In this document: in pieces, positions 1 to 8,892 of the stretch
Numbering within the stretch: the stretch's first letter is position 1
Layout: every line of letters starts with the position of its first letter
From: Plakobranchus ocellatus
Taxonomy: Eukaryota; Mollusca; Gastropoda; Plakobranchidae
Reading direction: 5' to 3'
DNA length: 29,350 bases
NCBI GenBank assembly: GCA_019648995.1
Contig: BLXT01004960.1
Span: 1,351,784 to 1,381,133, forward strand
Program-made: the position numbers and the translations under genes
The notes under the pieces: generated by a model
The model's input: the letters and a program-made list of their open reading frames with translations, nothing else
Databases searched by the model: none
Told to the model about the DNA's origin: nothing

Positions 1-40
1 TTCTGTCACTGAGTCTCTCATAGAGCTACTGCCCAATCAG
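1..40 (+). CDS. BTAF1: BTAF1 exon 1 of window (3' part only)
   Basis: Reads SVTESLIELLPNQ in frame and stops at a CAG|GTCAGT donor, phase 0. It corresponds to the vertebrate HEAT-repeat segment LVPVVESLVYLQTQK, directly before the part encoded by the next exon (VPAILSCLW). The 5' end lies outside. Caution: this sequence is one unit of a tandem array of the same exon end, so the copy actually spliced could be this one or another unit left of the window. Confidence 0.6.
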
Positions 41-170
41 GTCAGTGAGTCTGCCCTTATTCCCGTCACTGAATCACTCATAGAGCTACTGCCAATCAGG
101 TCACTGAGTCTCTCATAGAGCTAGTGCCCAATCAGGTCAGTGAGCTCTGCCCTTATCCCCGTCACTGAAG
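41..170 (+). repeat. Exon-end plus donor tandem array, left part
   Basis: Two more copies of the exon 1 end follow it. Each carries GTCACTGA, CTCATAGAGCTA and an AATCAG|GTCA border, so candidate donors fall at 41, 95 and 136. One unit (about 75-125) reads SALIPVTESLIELLP, closer to the vertebrate AASLVPVVESLV than plain chance would give, which shows that the unit is coding-derived. The array is interrupted at 170 by a transposon and resumes at 1460. Confidence 0.8.
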
Positions 171-1459
171 CAGACATGCCTACCATTCCGGAAATTCCGG
201 ATTCGTCCCAGAATTCTTCCAGAAAATGACCTGCATTCCAGAAATCCGCATTTTTATCACAAAATCTGGAATTTCTCCGATTTGTGATTGGTCATACTCT
301 CAGAAATAAACCTAATCTAGATTTAGTGGCGCTTCTCTGCATAAATAACACGAGAATATTAAAGGACTTAGAGAGAGAAAAATAACGGCCTTAACACTGC
401 AACAAACTTTTGAAACTTATTGACACTCTAAGCTAGACCTTTTTTCATAACACCGAGCATGCATCTAGCAGACTGAAGAGGGGTTGGGGTGGTTTGGGGC
501 AAACCTATCGGTGCAGTGTATCTATTGACGAACATCATTGTTAGGCCTACCATCACTGACTGTTGCCCCGTTGACGGTCGGTCATTCACACGGTGACGTC
601 ACTCATCTGGACTAGGTTTTTTTTTCAACAGACATATCTTTGCAAGGAAAGCAAATACGAAAATTCTGACGGCAAATTTGAAATCAGCGACCTCGATATA
701 AAGAAATCATCTCAGCAGAATTTCAATTTTAATGAAAATAAAGAATTTTGGGATAATTTTCCCGTTTTAAATCTGTCAACTGTACTATTGAAAGTCAATG
801 GTTTGGTTGAACTTTATTATCAAGACTTCGAGACTAACTATACGCGTCTTATACCTAGAGAAGTTATAAACCCAGCATTGAACTTAGGCTGGGTGCGAGA
901 CTGTCTGTTCAATGCTAGGCTTTTGCCATTGTCAGTCCCACGATAATACTATGACAGAACTAATATAATACAATCAGTCCTGCGTATCTTGGATAAGTCT
1001 ACGTCTCTTCAAAATGACCGAAAAGAAATTGCTCTACACAGAAGCTCCAATCCGCAAAAGACGACAGCATTGTATTCAAAAAGAATGCATCAAGGCATTC
1101 CGCATTTTAGGGATAGAATAGGGAAATGTTTAATGGAATTTTCTGTTTGAGAAACGTTAATAAAATTGAATTCCAATGGTAACATTGAAATAAGTGACTC
1201 CAAGTTAAGCAAGATGGAGGCTAAATGTTAAGCAGTTCGCTTAGTGTTAGTGCCGATTTAGACAGGAACTGATATCCTCTACACTTTCCCCTGTCCTAAA
1301 GGTACACCATTATGATTGTTTGCAACTTGGTTGAATTGAGTGTTTATTTTTTTTTTTTTTTTTTTGTTTAATCAGCGTCAGTTCTTGTCATATTCAGGTT
1401 TGTTTCGCATTTTTGCCCTTGATGTTCCTCAAAAAATTTTTCAAGGGTAGGCATGTCCG
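171..1459. mobile_element. hAT-like non-autonomous DNA transposon
   Basis: The ends form a 14-bp terminal inverted repeat with one mismatch: CAGACATGCCTACC at the left, and CGGACATGCCTACC as the reverse complement of the right end. They are flanked by a perfect 6-bp direct repeat CTGAAG (165-170 and 1460-1465). In an uninterrupted array unit CTGAAG occurs only once and is followed by CTCTCATGGAG, exactly as on the right side, so it is a real target duplication. CAG-type ends and a 6-8 bp duplication fit the hAT superfamily. At 1289 bp with no recognisable transposase it is non-autonomous. A 117-codon open frame at 593-946 (+) inside it resembles nothing I recognise and is probably chance. Confidence 0.72.
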
Positions 1460-1737
1460 CTGAAGCTCTCATGGAGCTAGTGAACTCTGCCCTTATTCAC
1501 ATCACTGAAGCTCCCATGGAGCTAGTAAGCTCTGCCCTTTTCCCGATCACTGAAGCTCTCATGGAGCTAGTGAGCTCTGCCTTTATCCCCATTATGGAAG
1601 CTCCAATGGAGCTAGTGAGCTCTGCCCTTTTCCCGATCACTGAAGCTCTCATGGAGCTAGTGAGCTCTGCCCTTATCCCCATTATGGAAGCATACGGAAG
1701 CTCCCATGGAGCTTCTGCCTCATGTCAGTGGGGCTAG
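1460..1737 (+). repeat. 45-bp tandem array derived from the exon 1 end
   Basis: About six units of 45 bp (15 codons) stay open in frame and read variants of SALIPIMEAPMELV / SALFPITEALMELV. They resemble the coding end of exon 1 (SALIPVTESLIELL) but have lost the short piece carrying the AATCAG|GTCAGT donor. Units alternate between two variants (CCTTTTCCCGATCACT and CCTTATCCCCATTATG), so the last amplification step was of a dimer. The array is the continuation of 41-170 beyond the transposon. Confidence 0.8.
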
Positions 1738-2354
1738 CTTGAGCAATATATTAGCCTGTTTTGTGAGGAATATAGTCAATGTGATTCTCCAGTCTTGTCT
1801 TTTTTTTTCATTCTCTCACCTTCTCTCCTGTGCCACATAGAAGATAGCAAATCCACCCTGAGGCCTGCAGGGAACTTTTTGTCGTGGGTACGACTTCTGC
1901 CACCAGCATCCTGGCCTGATGGAGGGCCTGAAAGCCTGATATCACCTTGTTGTGGACTGGCTATATTTAAAAAATCAAACCAAAATCAAGTCTTCTCTGT
2001 CTCTATATATGCATATTTTTTTTATCATCATAAGCATTCTTAAACCCCATTTTATTTCATTTTATATGCTATGCCTACATCAGGTGTCAAGCCTGACTTT
2101 ACCAAAAGTCTGAGCATCCAGAAGTAGCTATGACATAAACTTTCTTAGATATATAAGCTTTTGTCATCATACCCTCTGAAAAGGTTCATAATAGATTAGG
2201 CTTTCAAACATTTTCCTAAATCGTGGTATAGATGTTTTGTTCTATCCTTGAAATCATATTGTGTCCTAGTTCTGAATAGATATATAGATAACTTTGCTGT
2301 GTGTGAATGCACAATTGCGTAATCCTGTCGGAATCCCACAATTCTTCCCTGTAG
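1738..2354 (+). other. Rest of intron 1
   Basis: Apart from a SINE fragment at 1838-1976 I see no gene, structured repeat or regulatory element. The stretch ends in a CTTCCCTGTAG acceptor for exon 2. Confidence 0.6.
1838..1976 (+). mobile_element. tRNA-derived SINE, 5'-truncated copy (copy 1)
   Basis: Aligns by eye with the fuller copies at 2716 and 18606 from the CCACCCTGAG block onward: CTGCAGGGA, then GGGTACGACTTC where the others have a B box, CATCCTGGCCTGATGGAGGG, GATATCACCTTGTTGTGGAC and CTATAT followed by A-rich sequence. The A-box part is missing or degraded and the B box is mutated, which suggests an older copy. Confidence 0.75.
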
Positions 2355-2482
2355 GTACCAGCAATCTTGTCGTGCCTGTGGAACACACTTGTCGACCTGG
2401 ACGATTTGACAGCTTCCACCAACTCTATCATGACCCTGTTGGCGAAGCTGATGGCACACCCCCTCTCAAGGTCTTCTCCTAT
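2355..2482 (+). CDS. BTAF1: BTAF1 exon 2 (HEAT repeats)
   Basis: Encodes VPAILSCLWNTLVDLDDLTA followed by STNSIMTLLAKLMAHPLSRS. The block LDDLTASTNSIMTLL is nearly identical to vertebrate BTAF1 and is the most diagnostic part of the N-terminal solenoid visible here. Acceptor CCTGTAG, donor AT|GTAAGT. It starts in phase 0 and leaves two bases (AT) that complete an Ile codon with the first base of exon 3. The preceding and following introns both hold SINE copies. Confidence 0.93.
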
Positions 2483-3186
2483 GTAAGTGGATGGATCAAG
2501 GTGGGAAGGCCCCTGTCCTACCATCTGTCAAGGTTGTTATGATTGCTAGGAGAGATTTCAACAGAGCAGTCTGTTTAGCACACTCATACATTTGTATCTT
2601 AATGTTGAATTTGTGCTCTGTATAACAGACTCACTGATGCTCTTTTGTTTTGTGCTCTGTATAACAGACTCACTGATGCTCTTTTGTTTTATCAGTTTTC
2701 CCAGCAACAGTGGGAGGCGTCGGTGGCACAGTGGCTTGTGAGTCCACCCTGAGATCTGCAGGGACTCTTCTGTCGCGGGTTCGAGCCCCATCACCGGCGC
2801 CCTGGTCAGACGGAGGGCCATAAAAGCCTGAGATCACCTTGTTGTGGACTGGCTGTATACAAAAAAAAAACTTTTCTCAATAGCAGCAATTGTACCTCTT
2901 TCTCTCTTCTTTTATGTTTATGAGAGATGCCTTTTTTTTTAATCAATATTTTATCGCATTAAAGAATCTCTGACACACTTCCTTTTCGATATGTTTGTCC
3001 CACATTAGAGAATTTCTGGCATATTCTTTTCTATGTAGTCATCTCACCTTAATTAAGCTCTGATACTCTTTCATTTTTCTGCATCTGTCCAACATTGCAG
3101 AATATCACTGAAAATCTTACTTTTTCACACATTGGTCAACATTAAAAAAAAATCTCTGACACTCTTGTTTTTTATTTGATTTTCAG
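2483..3186 (+). other. Intron 2: duplication, SINE and diverged repeats
   Basis: Contains two copies of a 38-bp unit (about 2617-2693: CTGTATAACAGACTCACTGA), then a SINE, then 2950-3186 made of about five poorly conserved units of 45-60 bp around AACATTAnAGAATCTCTGACAC. The last unit runs into the TTTTCAG acceptor and CATCACAGATTCGCTGAC of exon 3, so the repeats may derive from that acceptor; the divergence makes this uncertain. Confidence 0.5.
2716..2870 (+). mobile_element. tRNA-derived SINE, near-complete copy (copy 2)
   Basis: Carries a perfect pol III A box (TGGCACAGTGG, 2724-2734, fitting TRGYNNANNNG) and a perfect B box (GGTTCGAGCCC, 2778-2788), spaced as in tRNA genes. A body follows (CGGAGGGCCATAAAAGCCTG, GATCACCTTGTTGTGGACTG), with a tail GTATAC plus ten A. 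It is about 150 bp with no LINE-like 3' extension that I can name. This is the best-preserved of the four copies in the window. Confidence 0.88.
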
Positions 3187-3310
3187 CATCACAGATTCGC
3201 TGACCCAACTCACCCCACGGTTATGGCCGTTTTTGAGACACAGCATCGTATCTGTTAGAAAGGCTGCTCTGGAGACTCTGCTCACCTTACTGACATTCAG
3301 TGATGAATTG
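3187..3310 (+). CDS. BTAF1: BTAF1 exon 3 (HEAT repeats)
   Basis: Encodes ITDSLTQLTPRLWPFLRHSI then VSVRKAALETLLTLLTFSDEL, matching vertebrate SLTVLVPRVWPFLHHTISSVRRAALETLFTLL, a HEAT helix pair. Acceptor GATTTTCAG; donor TTG|GTAAGA, phase 0. Its last 20 bases and the donor seed the diverged 51-bp array that follows. Confidence is high because both junctions restore the frame of the neighbouring exons. Confidence 0.95.
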
Positions 3311-3695
3311 GTAAGATTGATGGCTTCACTGATTCACATAGTGTCATTAAGTAGTGAGCTTGTAATATGATGGCTTAATTTTTTTATACCAACTTTGAGT
3401 ATGGGCTTAATTAAGTTGATTGCGCCAGTGACTTAAATGGTGGCATAAAGTGTGGAACAGGTTAGATTAATTGCTTCAGTGATATAAACACTGACATTAA
3501 GAGAGGAGCAGGTTAGATTAATTGCTTCAGTGATTTAAACACTGATACTAAGAGATGAGCAGGTTAGATTAATTGCTTCAGTGATTTAAACACTGACACT
3601 AAGAGATGAGCAGGTTAGATTAATTACTTTAGTGATTTAAACACTGACATCAAGTAATAAGTAGGCAGGGTTGATTACTTCACTGACTTGAAACA
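3291..3695 (+). repeat. 51-bp array beginning across the exon 3 donor
   Basis: The exon end TGACATTCAGTGATGAATTG and the first intron bases GTAAGATTGATGGCTTCACT recur every ~51 bp as TGACATTAAGAGATGAGCAG / GTTAGATTAATTGCTTCAGT. Border positions are at about 3311 (true donor), 3362, 3415, 3461, 3512, 3563, 3614 and 3670. The middle units are nearly identical to each other and the outer ones diverged, so the array was re-amplified from the centre. In the best-conserved units the GTAAGA has changed to GTTAGA, a weaker donor. Confidence 0.75.
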
Positions 3696-4129
3696 AAAAT
3701 TCTGACACTATGTGATAATTTCATTATCTGAAGGCCTTCGTCTTTAAGCAGCTACTTGTAGATACTTGTTCAAAAGACACAATAATACAACATGAAAGCA
3801 TTCATTGCAGAGTTAGAGGGAAAGAAAGAGTTACTGTAGGTGTAGAGGTTTAGGAGTGAATGACTTCTCAGAGGGTAAAATATTCATGAATAGCTACTCT
3901 TGAAATAAGGAAGAAAATGGTGCAAATGTAGCCCAGGAGTTCATCTCTTTCAGTTGAAAGATGGAATGTCCTCAAATCAGCAGTTGAAAGATAGGATGTC
4001 CTCAAATTGTCAAAAGTAGTATGTAAATTCATGTATATATATACATAAATATATGCATTATTTTTTTATTTTTGGTCATATTGCTAGTAGCCTTGGATGG
4101 TTGAATTGATAAATACGTTTCTTTTCCAG
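3696..4129 (+). other. Rest of intron 3
   Basis: Only a 34-bp direct duplication is visible at about 3952-4010 (CAGTTGAAAGATGGAATGTC and a copy with GATAGGATG). No gene or element is recognised. Ends with a CTTTTCCAG acceptor. Confidence 0.55.
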
Positions 4130-4384
4130 ATGAAAAATGAGTGGCTGATGCCACTGTACCAGGATGCAGTGCGTCATATCTACCAGCGCAGTGTCCTGGA
4201 GAACCAGTCGGAGTTGTTTCCCTTGCTGGAGCAGGTGTGGCGGGCCCTGCTGCAGTGCGCCAACATGGAGCACCTGTATGTGCTGGTCGTGCCCTGGCTC
4301 GGCGTGTGGCTGGCATTCCTCATGCAGCCTCCACACATGGCCTTCGATCCTGCGCTGTTGATCGAAGCAAAGCATAAACCCAGG
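4130..4384 (+). CDS. BTAF1: BTAF1 exon 4 (HEAT repeats)
   Basis: The longest exon in the window, 85 codons: MKNEWLMPLYQDAVRHIYQR, SVLENQSELFPLLEQVWRAL, LQCANMEHLYVLVVPWLGVW, LAFLMQPPHMAFDPALLIEA, KHKPR. Corresponds to vertebrate ILPDMLRHIFQFCVLES...KVWMELL...CPWMGAWLCLMMQPSHLPID. Phase 0 at both ends, acceptor TTTTCCAG, donor CAGG|GTAAGA. The initial ATG is not a start codon; it follows a splice acceptor. Its last ~25 bases are amplified in the following array. Confidence 0.94.
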
Positions 4385-4650
4385 GTAAGATCCCACTCTG
4401 TTGATCGAAGCAAAGCATAAAACCAGGGTAAGATCCCACTCTGTTGATTGAAGCAAAGCATAAAACCAGGGTAAGATCCCACTCTGTTGATCGAAGCAAA
4501 GCATAAAACCAGGGTAAGATCCCACTCTGTTGATCGAAGCAAAGCATAAACCCAGGGTAAGATCCCACTCTGTTGATCAAAGCAAAGCATAAAACCAGGG
4601 TAAGATCCCACTCTGTTGATCAAAGCAAAGCATAAAGCCAGGGTAAAGCC
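4354..4650 (+). repeat. 43-bp array of exon 4 end plus splice donor, about 7 copies
   Basis: Units start GATCGAAGCAAAGCATAAA and continue CCAGGGTAAGATCCCACTCT, at 4360 (exonic), 4403, 4446, 4489, 4532, 4575 and 4618 (short). Six carry an intact GGTAAGAT donor in the same context as the true one. Units differ by only one or two bases, so the expansion is recent. As 43 is not a multiple of three, use of the second donor would shift frame, and a TAA is met about 36 bases into the added stretch. Confidence 0.92.
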
Positions 4651-5049
4651 TTCATCACTTCTTATTATTTGCTTCACTACCTGACATGTCATGACCAGTC
4701 CTAGTCAGACCTGACTGAACATTGAACCACCGATAGAGCCTCAAACTGCAGTCTCTTAGCTTTGTATGAGATCTTTTTTTAAGAATTTTATGTGTCACTG
4801 ATACAACATCAGTTTGATATATTTTCAAGTAGACCATAATTTTTTGGGGGGCAAGAGATCTATTCTAAGAATTTCATGTGTCACTGATACAACATCAGTT
4901 TGATATATTTTCAATAAGACCATGATTTTATTTGACAAGAGATGCATTCTGAGACTTTGTTCAATTTGATAAGTTTTGTGAAGAACTGCTTCTGTGATGG
5001 AATTTTTGGGAATTTTGTCTTGGAAAGTATAGCTTGCGTCATGTTTCAG
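4651..5049 (+). repeat. Rest of intron 4 with an 86-bp duplication
   Basis: Two copies of an 86-bp unit (about 4770-4940) share AAGAATTTtATGTGTCACTG and ATACAACATCAGTTTGATAT; a third weak copy may start near 4945. No relation to an exon edge is seen. The intron ends ATGTTTCAG before exon 5. Confidence 0.7.
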
Positions 5050-5198
5050 GAATGTCCGCCCGTGAGGGCCAGATTTCAAGAAGCTCATGCTGCTGCCAGT
5101 ACAGAAGTGAAATATTACATAGGGGGTTCTGATGCTTCCTGTACAACCTCACCAGAGAAGGACACAAGAATCTACAAAGCACGAGTATGTGGTGCAAG
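5050..5198 (+). CDS. BTAF1: BTAF1 exon 5
   Basis: Encodes ECPPVRARFQEAHAAASTEV, KYYIGGSDASCTTSPEKDTR and IYKARVCGAR, aligning with vertebrate EVLQEYIAGADTIMEDPATRDFVVMRARMMAAK. It is one of the less conserved exons. Acceptor GTTTCAG, donor AG|GTGAGA; leaves two bases that form an Arg codon with exon 6. The frame is fixed by its neighbours and by YIGGSD / YIAGAD. Confidence 0.88.
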
Positions 5199-5814
5199 GT
5201 GAGAAACAATTCTTAGAACTACTACTTTCCAAATGTTATACCAAAAGGCAAGGATAGGAAAAAAAATGGCTATAGCGTAATGAAATTTCAATTTAGATCT
5301 TAGCAGCAGATCACAGTAGTTCTTAATCTTTACACAAAAACTTTTGTTATCATAAACTCACAACAGATTTTCTTAAAAATCTGTGAAATATAAGTAATTA
5401 TTTGTCTTTGATGAGGTGACATCTGATAAGAGTATCACTGAAAATATAGTATATATATATATATTGTCTTTGCTTCGTTAAAATGACAAAGTTAGTCTTT
5501 TTTGCACTTTTAATTTCATACTGGATGACATGTTGTCACATATATCAATATATTTAGACTGTTATAATTAAAATACTTAAAGACATAAATGTTTTCCATG
5601 ATTATTCTTAAGACTAAAGTAATGGTATGGGAAAGCAATTTTATGCTCATATAACTTCTGCTTGTACTTTACATCTATCCTCCAATAAGGTGAACATGAT
5701 TATCTAGTGCTACTAGATCCTGCAAACTATGCACTGTGAAAAGGCTGGTGTGAAATCCACACCTATTATTATGCAAATTTTTTTTTATTAACTTCCCTGT
5801 TTTGTCTCACATAG
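5199..5814 (+). other. Intron 5, nothing recognised
   Basis: AT-rich with a short TA run near 5450-5464. No repeat array, gene or element is visible. Confidence 0.6.
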
Positions 5815-5989
5815 GCTGCTGGGCTTGTTGGCGGACCGTCTGTCCCACTCAGACCTTGTGCTGCCACCAGGCCAGGAACCTCCCTCTGTCATTCTAGGCC
5901 GCCTCTTCAACTTCCACCTCCAGGGAAAATCCGCTGTGCAGAGATTTGTTGTGGGGCAAGTTCTCTACTTTTGGGCAAGCCAGACAAAG
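5815..5989 (+). CDS. BTAF1: BTAF1 exon 6 (HEAT repeats)
   Basis: Encodes LLGLLADRLSHSDLVLPPGQ, EPPSVILGRLFNFHLQGKSA and VQRFVVGQVLYFWASQTK. It matches vertebrate KLLGALCCCI...ESLGQLLLFHLNSKSALQRISVALVICEWAALQKE. The donor AAG|GTTAGG is off consensus (T at +3) but is the only GT that keeps the frame with exon 7. Acceptor CTCACATAG. Confidence 0.92.
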
Positions 5990-6390
5990 GTTAGGTGGCA
6001 CGAGCAGCTTGGAGAGAAATAGTTTGCTTAACCCTCCTAGCTCTACCATGAACTCTGCCTAAGCTACTAAATGGTTTTTCCCAAAAAAATTTCACGAAAA
6101 CTAATTTTAAATATCTACATTGTAAAGATGCATATATTCCTGACCACCAGTAAATCAGTGGCGACAAAAACTTCAAGAGCGTGTAGCCACCACCGGTTCA
6201 CTGGTGATCAAGTACTTCATTATACTGGTCATAATTATGATCTATGCCTGGTCACATGCACCTGTAGAGTTGAACGTCTGGTATTCATCACTCTTGTTTT
6301 GTATTTGTGTTCATGTTCTCTAATGCTAACTCCTGCCATGTATCTTTCCCCTCCCCCCCCCCCTCCCTCTCTCTCTTGCCCCCCCTACAG
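5990..6390 (+). other. Intron 6, ends in a C-rich polypyrimidine tract
   Basis: No gene or repeat array is visible. From about 6347 to the TACAG acceptor the intron is almost pure pyrimidine with long runs of C, unlike the T-rich tracts of the other introns in this gene. Confidence 0.65.
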
Positions 6391-6560
6391 CCATGCCCAT
6401 GTCCATCAGAGATTGTGTCACAGCTCCTCGCCTGCCTCGGGGAACTCGTCTACTATGATGAAATCGCTGTCTCCTTCACACGCATGCAGAATGATTGTCA
6501 AGACTTTCTGGCATCACTCAGACAAGAGGGCGTTAACCTTGACACACTTTATCCTTCCAG
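6391..6560 (+). CDS. BTAF1: BTAF1 exon 7
   Basis: Encodes PCPCPSEIVSQLLACLGELV, YYDEIAVSFTRMQNDCQDFL and ASLRQEGVNLDTLYPS. LVYYDEIAVSFTRMQND is almost identical to vertebrate LYYDEIAVPFTRMQNE, one of the strongest landmarks of the family. Acceptor CTACAG, donor CCAG|GTGTGT; leaves AG to form Arg with exon 8. Confidence 0.95.
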
Positions 6561-7554
6561 GTGTGTTTACCTTGCAGTTGTCATCATTTCACCTTTCACT
6601 TGCGTTGTGATTGGGTTTTCATCCATTGTAAGGTTTCAAAACTTACAATTTTTAGGTTCCGAAGTGAGGGCTTCAGATTTAGAAAATTGGTTGTGAATTA
6701 TATATTTCCACACTTCTCACCTGTAGTAATTCGGTAGTCTTAGTTTATTTTAATACAAGGTATTTTATATTGAAAAGAAAGTTTGAAACTTTTTGTAAAA
6801 GTAGAATAATCTCATTTTAAAGAGTTCAATATTTTGTTTAGAGTTTCCAGTTAGGTTTTAGAAAACTGCGCATGAGAAAGGTTCATGAAAAACATGAAAC
6901 TATTTAAGTGCATCATTAATTAGTCACCCAGACAAAAAACTTGTAACCTAAAAATAAATACTTGATAAAAAAATATTTACAAAAATAGAAAGTGACAAAA
7001 CTTAATATCAAAGTCTTCGGCAATGATTCAATAAATTGGGGGATTGAAGTTATTCTGTGTTTTTTTATTTTTAAGATCATTTAAAGAGTGATATATGGAG
7101 TGTGTATTTTAGAAAATTTTTGTCTTCATCGTGGGCCCTTTACCTCAATACTGACACTCAGTGAAAAGGGAGTTGCATTTTCTCTGTTTCCAAAGATAAG
7201 CTTTTCTTCACACTCAGAGAATAATTACACAGTCAAAAAGGAAACAAGGAAAAAAATTCTTGTTTACTTAGGATTATGAAATTGAATTAATGAAACCAAA
7301 GAGAAAAAAAAATTGTAAGTTCTTGAGAATTCTAATGTATCAGACTTTGTAAACAGCTTTACTGTATTTTACATACCACTGAATTGCCTTTCAGAATGAG
7401 GGCGTAGTTTTTGGGTCTCACCAATATTCCTATAAACTGAATAAGTCATTGCTTTTAGTATATACTTTACATTGTTTTGGTTGCCATTTTAGAAAAAAGG
7501 CTGGCTGCCTATTAGAATACCTGAAAAAAAAAGTCCTATCCAAATTTTATGCAG
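6561..7554 (+). other. Intron 7, nothing recognised
   Basis: AT-rich, without arrays or elements that I can see. Short open frames here lack any family resemblance. Ends TTTTATGCAG. Confidence 0.6.
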
Positions 7555-7719
7555 ACAACTTCTGACCCTGGAATCGGCGCTGGCCTTAACCACGACATCA
7601 TACCGCAGCATACGTGTAAATTTGAAGCCTCAGGTGCTTGCAAAGTTTGATGAACGAGTGAAGCAGCTGCATACATCCGTGCAGCAGACCTTCCAGGATC
7701 AGCAGATGTATAGTGTCAG
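7555..7719 (+). CDS. BTAF1: BTAF1 exon 8
   Basis: Encodes QLLTLESALALTTTSYRSIR, VNLKPQVLAKFDERVKQLHT and SVQQTFQDQQMYSV. It aligns with vertebrate VLTIDQASDLVTTVFNEATSSFDLNPQVLQQLDSKRQQVQ: the spacing and the NxxPQVL core agree, though identity is modest. Donor TCAG|GTAAAC. The last bases (AGTGTCAG) and donor are repeated downstream. Confidence 0.9.
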
Positions 7720-8206
7720 GTAAACATGCGTTGTCTTTTCATGTGCCATACAAGCGTAGAGTGTCAGATAAAAATTAGATAAAAAACTGTACCCCATATC
7801 TGCATGTCTTGCCTCTTCATGTGCCATACAGGTGTGGAGTGTCAAATAAAAACTGAACCCTATATATGCATACCTTGGCTCTGTATGTGCCACACAGATA
7901 TATTCAGATAAAAAACTGCACCCTGTATCTACATGTCTTGCCTTTTCATGTGCCATACAGGTGTGGAGTGTCAAATAAAAAATGAACTTATATATGCATA
8001 CCTTGGCTCTTTATGTGCCACACAGATATATTCAGATAAAAAACTGTACCCCATATCTACATGTCTTGCCTCTCCATGCGCCATGCAGAGTGTCAGGTAA
8101 AAACTATGTATGAACGCCTTGGCTATTGTATGTACCACACAGATATATCCAGATAACAAACTGAATCCCAAATCTACATATTTTGTCTTTTCGTGTGCCC
8201 CACAGA
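7706..8206 (+). repeat. Higher-order array derived from the exon 8 donor region
   Basis: The border GTGTCAG|GTAAA recurs, mostly decayed to CAG|ATAAAA or CAA|ATAAAA, ending at about 7719 (true), 7767, 7845, 7907, 7974, 8035, 8096 and 8152. Two unit types alternate: one with CTGTATCTACATGTCTTGCC and CATACAG, the other with TATATATGCATACCTTGGCT and CACACAG. This gives a dimer of ~125 bp. The unit at 8096 has GTGTCAG|GTAAAAAC, an intact donor-like site. Confidence 0.82.
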
Positions 8207-8774
8207 TGATCAATATTGGTATGAATTTTAGCTGAATACAGTTTGCAGATAGAAAGTGTGTGGATATATGATGTCTCTTACATTATAACCTTGTTAGCCA
8301 GAGGCATCATGTGACTCCACATTTAGCCTTGATGATCCTTTACGCTCTGTGAGCCGTAAATGATCCTCTCTTGATCCTCTCTTGCCATCAGACTCCATTG
8401 CAGTTTCCCCATTTATTCTGCTATTTCTCACAAAGCTTCAGTGCTTGCCAGCTAACCTAACTAAATATCTCGCCATGGAATGACCAGGCACAATGCTGTG
8501 AGCTAATCTGGTTGCAGATGTTTATAAGAATAAAAGGATGGTTTCAAATCTCTAGGGAATCTCAATGTATACAAGACCTCCAGTGAAAGCAGATGTGTAA
8601 ACAAACACAGAACAAAACTGGGTGTCAAGTTATCCAGACTTGTGTATGTTGATTTGAATTTGATGTAAATCAAAAGTTTCTGATGGTGATTTCATATTAC
8701 GGAAATTGTGTATGTTGATTTGAATTTGATGTAAATCAAAAGTTTCTGGTGGTGATTTTGTATCATTTTGTCAG
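8207..8774 (+). repeat. Rest of intron 8 with a 66-bp duplication near the acceptor
   Basis: Two copies of a 66-bp unit (about 8641-8765; TGTGTATGTTGATTTGAATT, GATGTAAATCAAAAGTTTCT) lie just upstream of the TTTTGTCAG acceptor of exon 9. The acceptor itself is present only once. Otherwise nothing is recognised. Confidence 0.75.
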
Positions 8775-8892
8775 GGTTTTGTGCAGCTTAGCCATGGCTG
8801 TAGTGGCGATGGATGCCTTGCCTGAGAAGCTGAATCCAGTCGTCCGGCCCTTGATGGATGTCATCAAGAAAGAGGAGAACAAATCTCTGCAG
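8775..8892 (+). CDS. BTAF1: BTAF1 exon 9 (HEAT repeats)
   Basis: Encodes VLCSLAMAVVAMDALPEKLN then PVVRPLMDVIKKEENKSLQ, close to vertebrate ACAVVSLQQLPEKLNPIIKPLMETIKKEENTLVQ. Acceptor TTGTCAG, donor CTGCAG|GTCTGT, ending in phase 0. Strong conservation of LPEKLNP and IKKEEN makes frame and identity certain. Confidence 0.96.

Noticed and set aside
593-946. 117-codon open frame
   Set aside because: Lies inside the hAT-like element, has no recognisable domain, and is AT-rich without flanking gene signals.
1453-1737. Repetitive small protein with 15-residue repeats
   Set aside because: It is the 45-bp tandem array read in frame; the multiple of three keeps it open. Derived from the BTAF1 exon end, with no independent gene signals.
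2716-2800. Functional tRNA gene
   Set aside because: A and B boxes are present, but no cloverleaf with paired acceptor stem is apparent, and the same unit recurs with a shared non-tRNA body, so it is a SINE.
4354-4650. CRISPR-like regular array
   Set aside because: Repeats are directly adjacent with no unique spacers, and the genome is eukaryotic.
4076-4692. Minus-strand repetitive frames (VGSYPGFMLCFDQQ-type)
   Set aside because: Antisense reading of the 43-bp exon 4 border array; the period of 43 keeps several frames open in turn.
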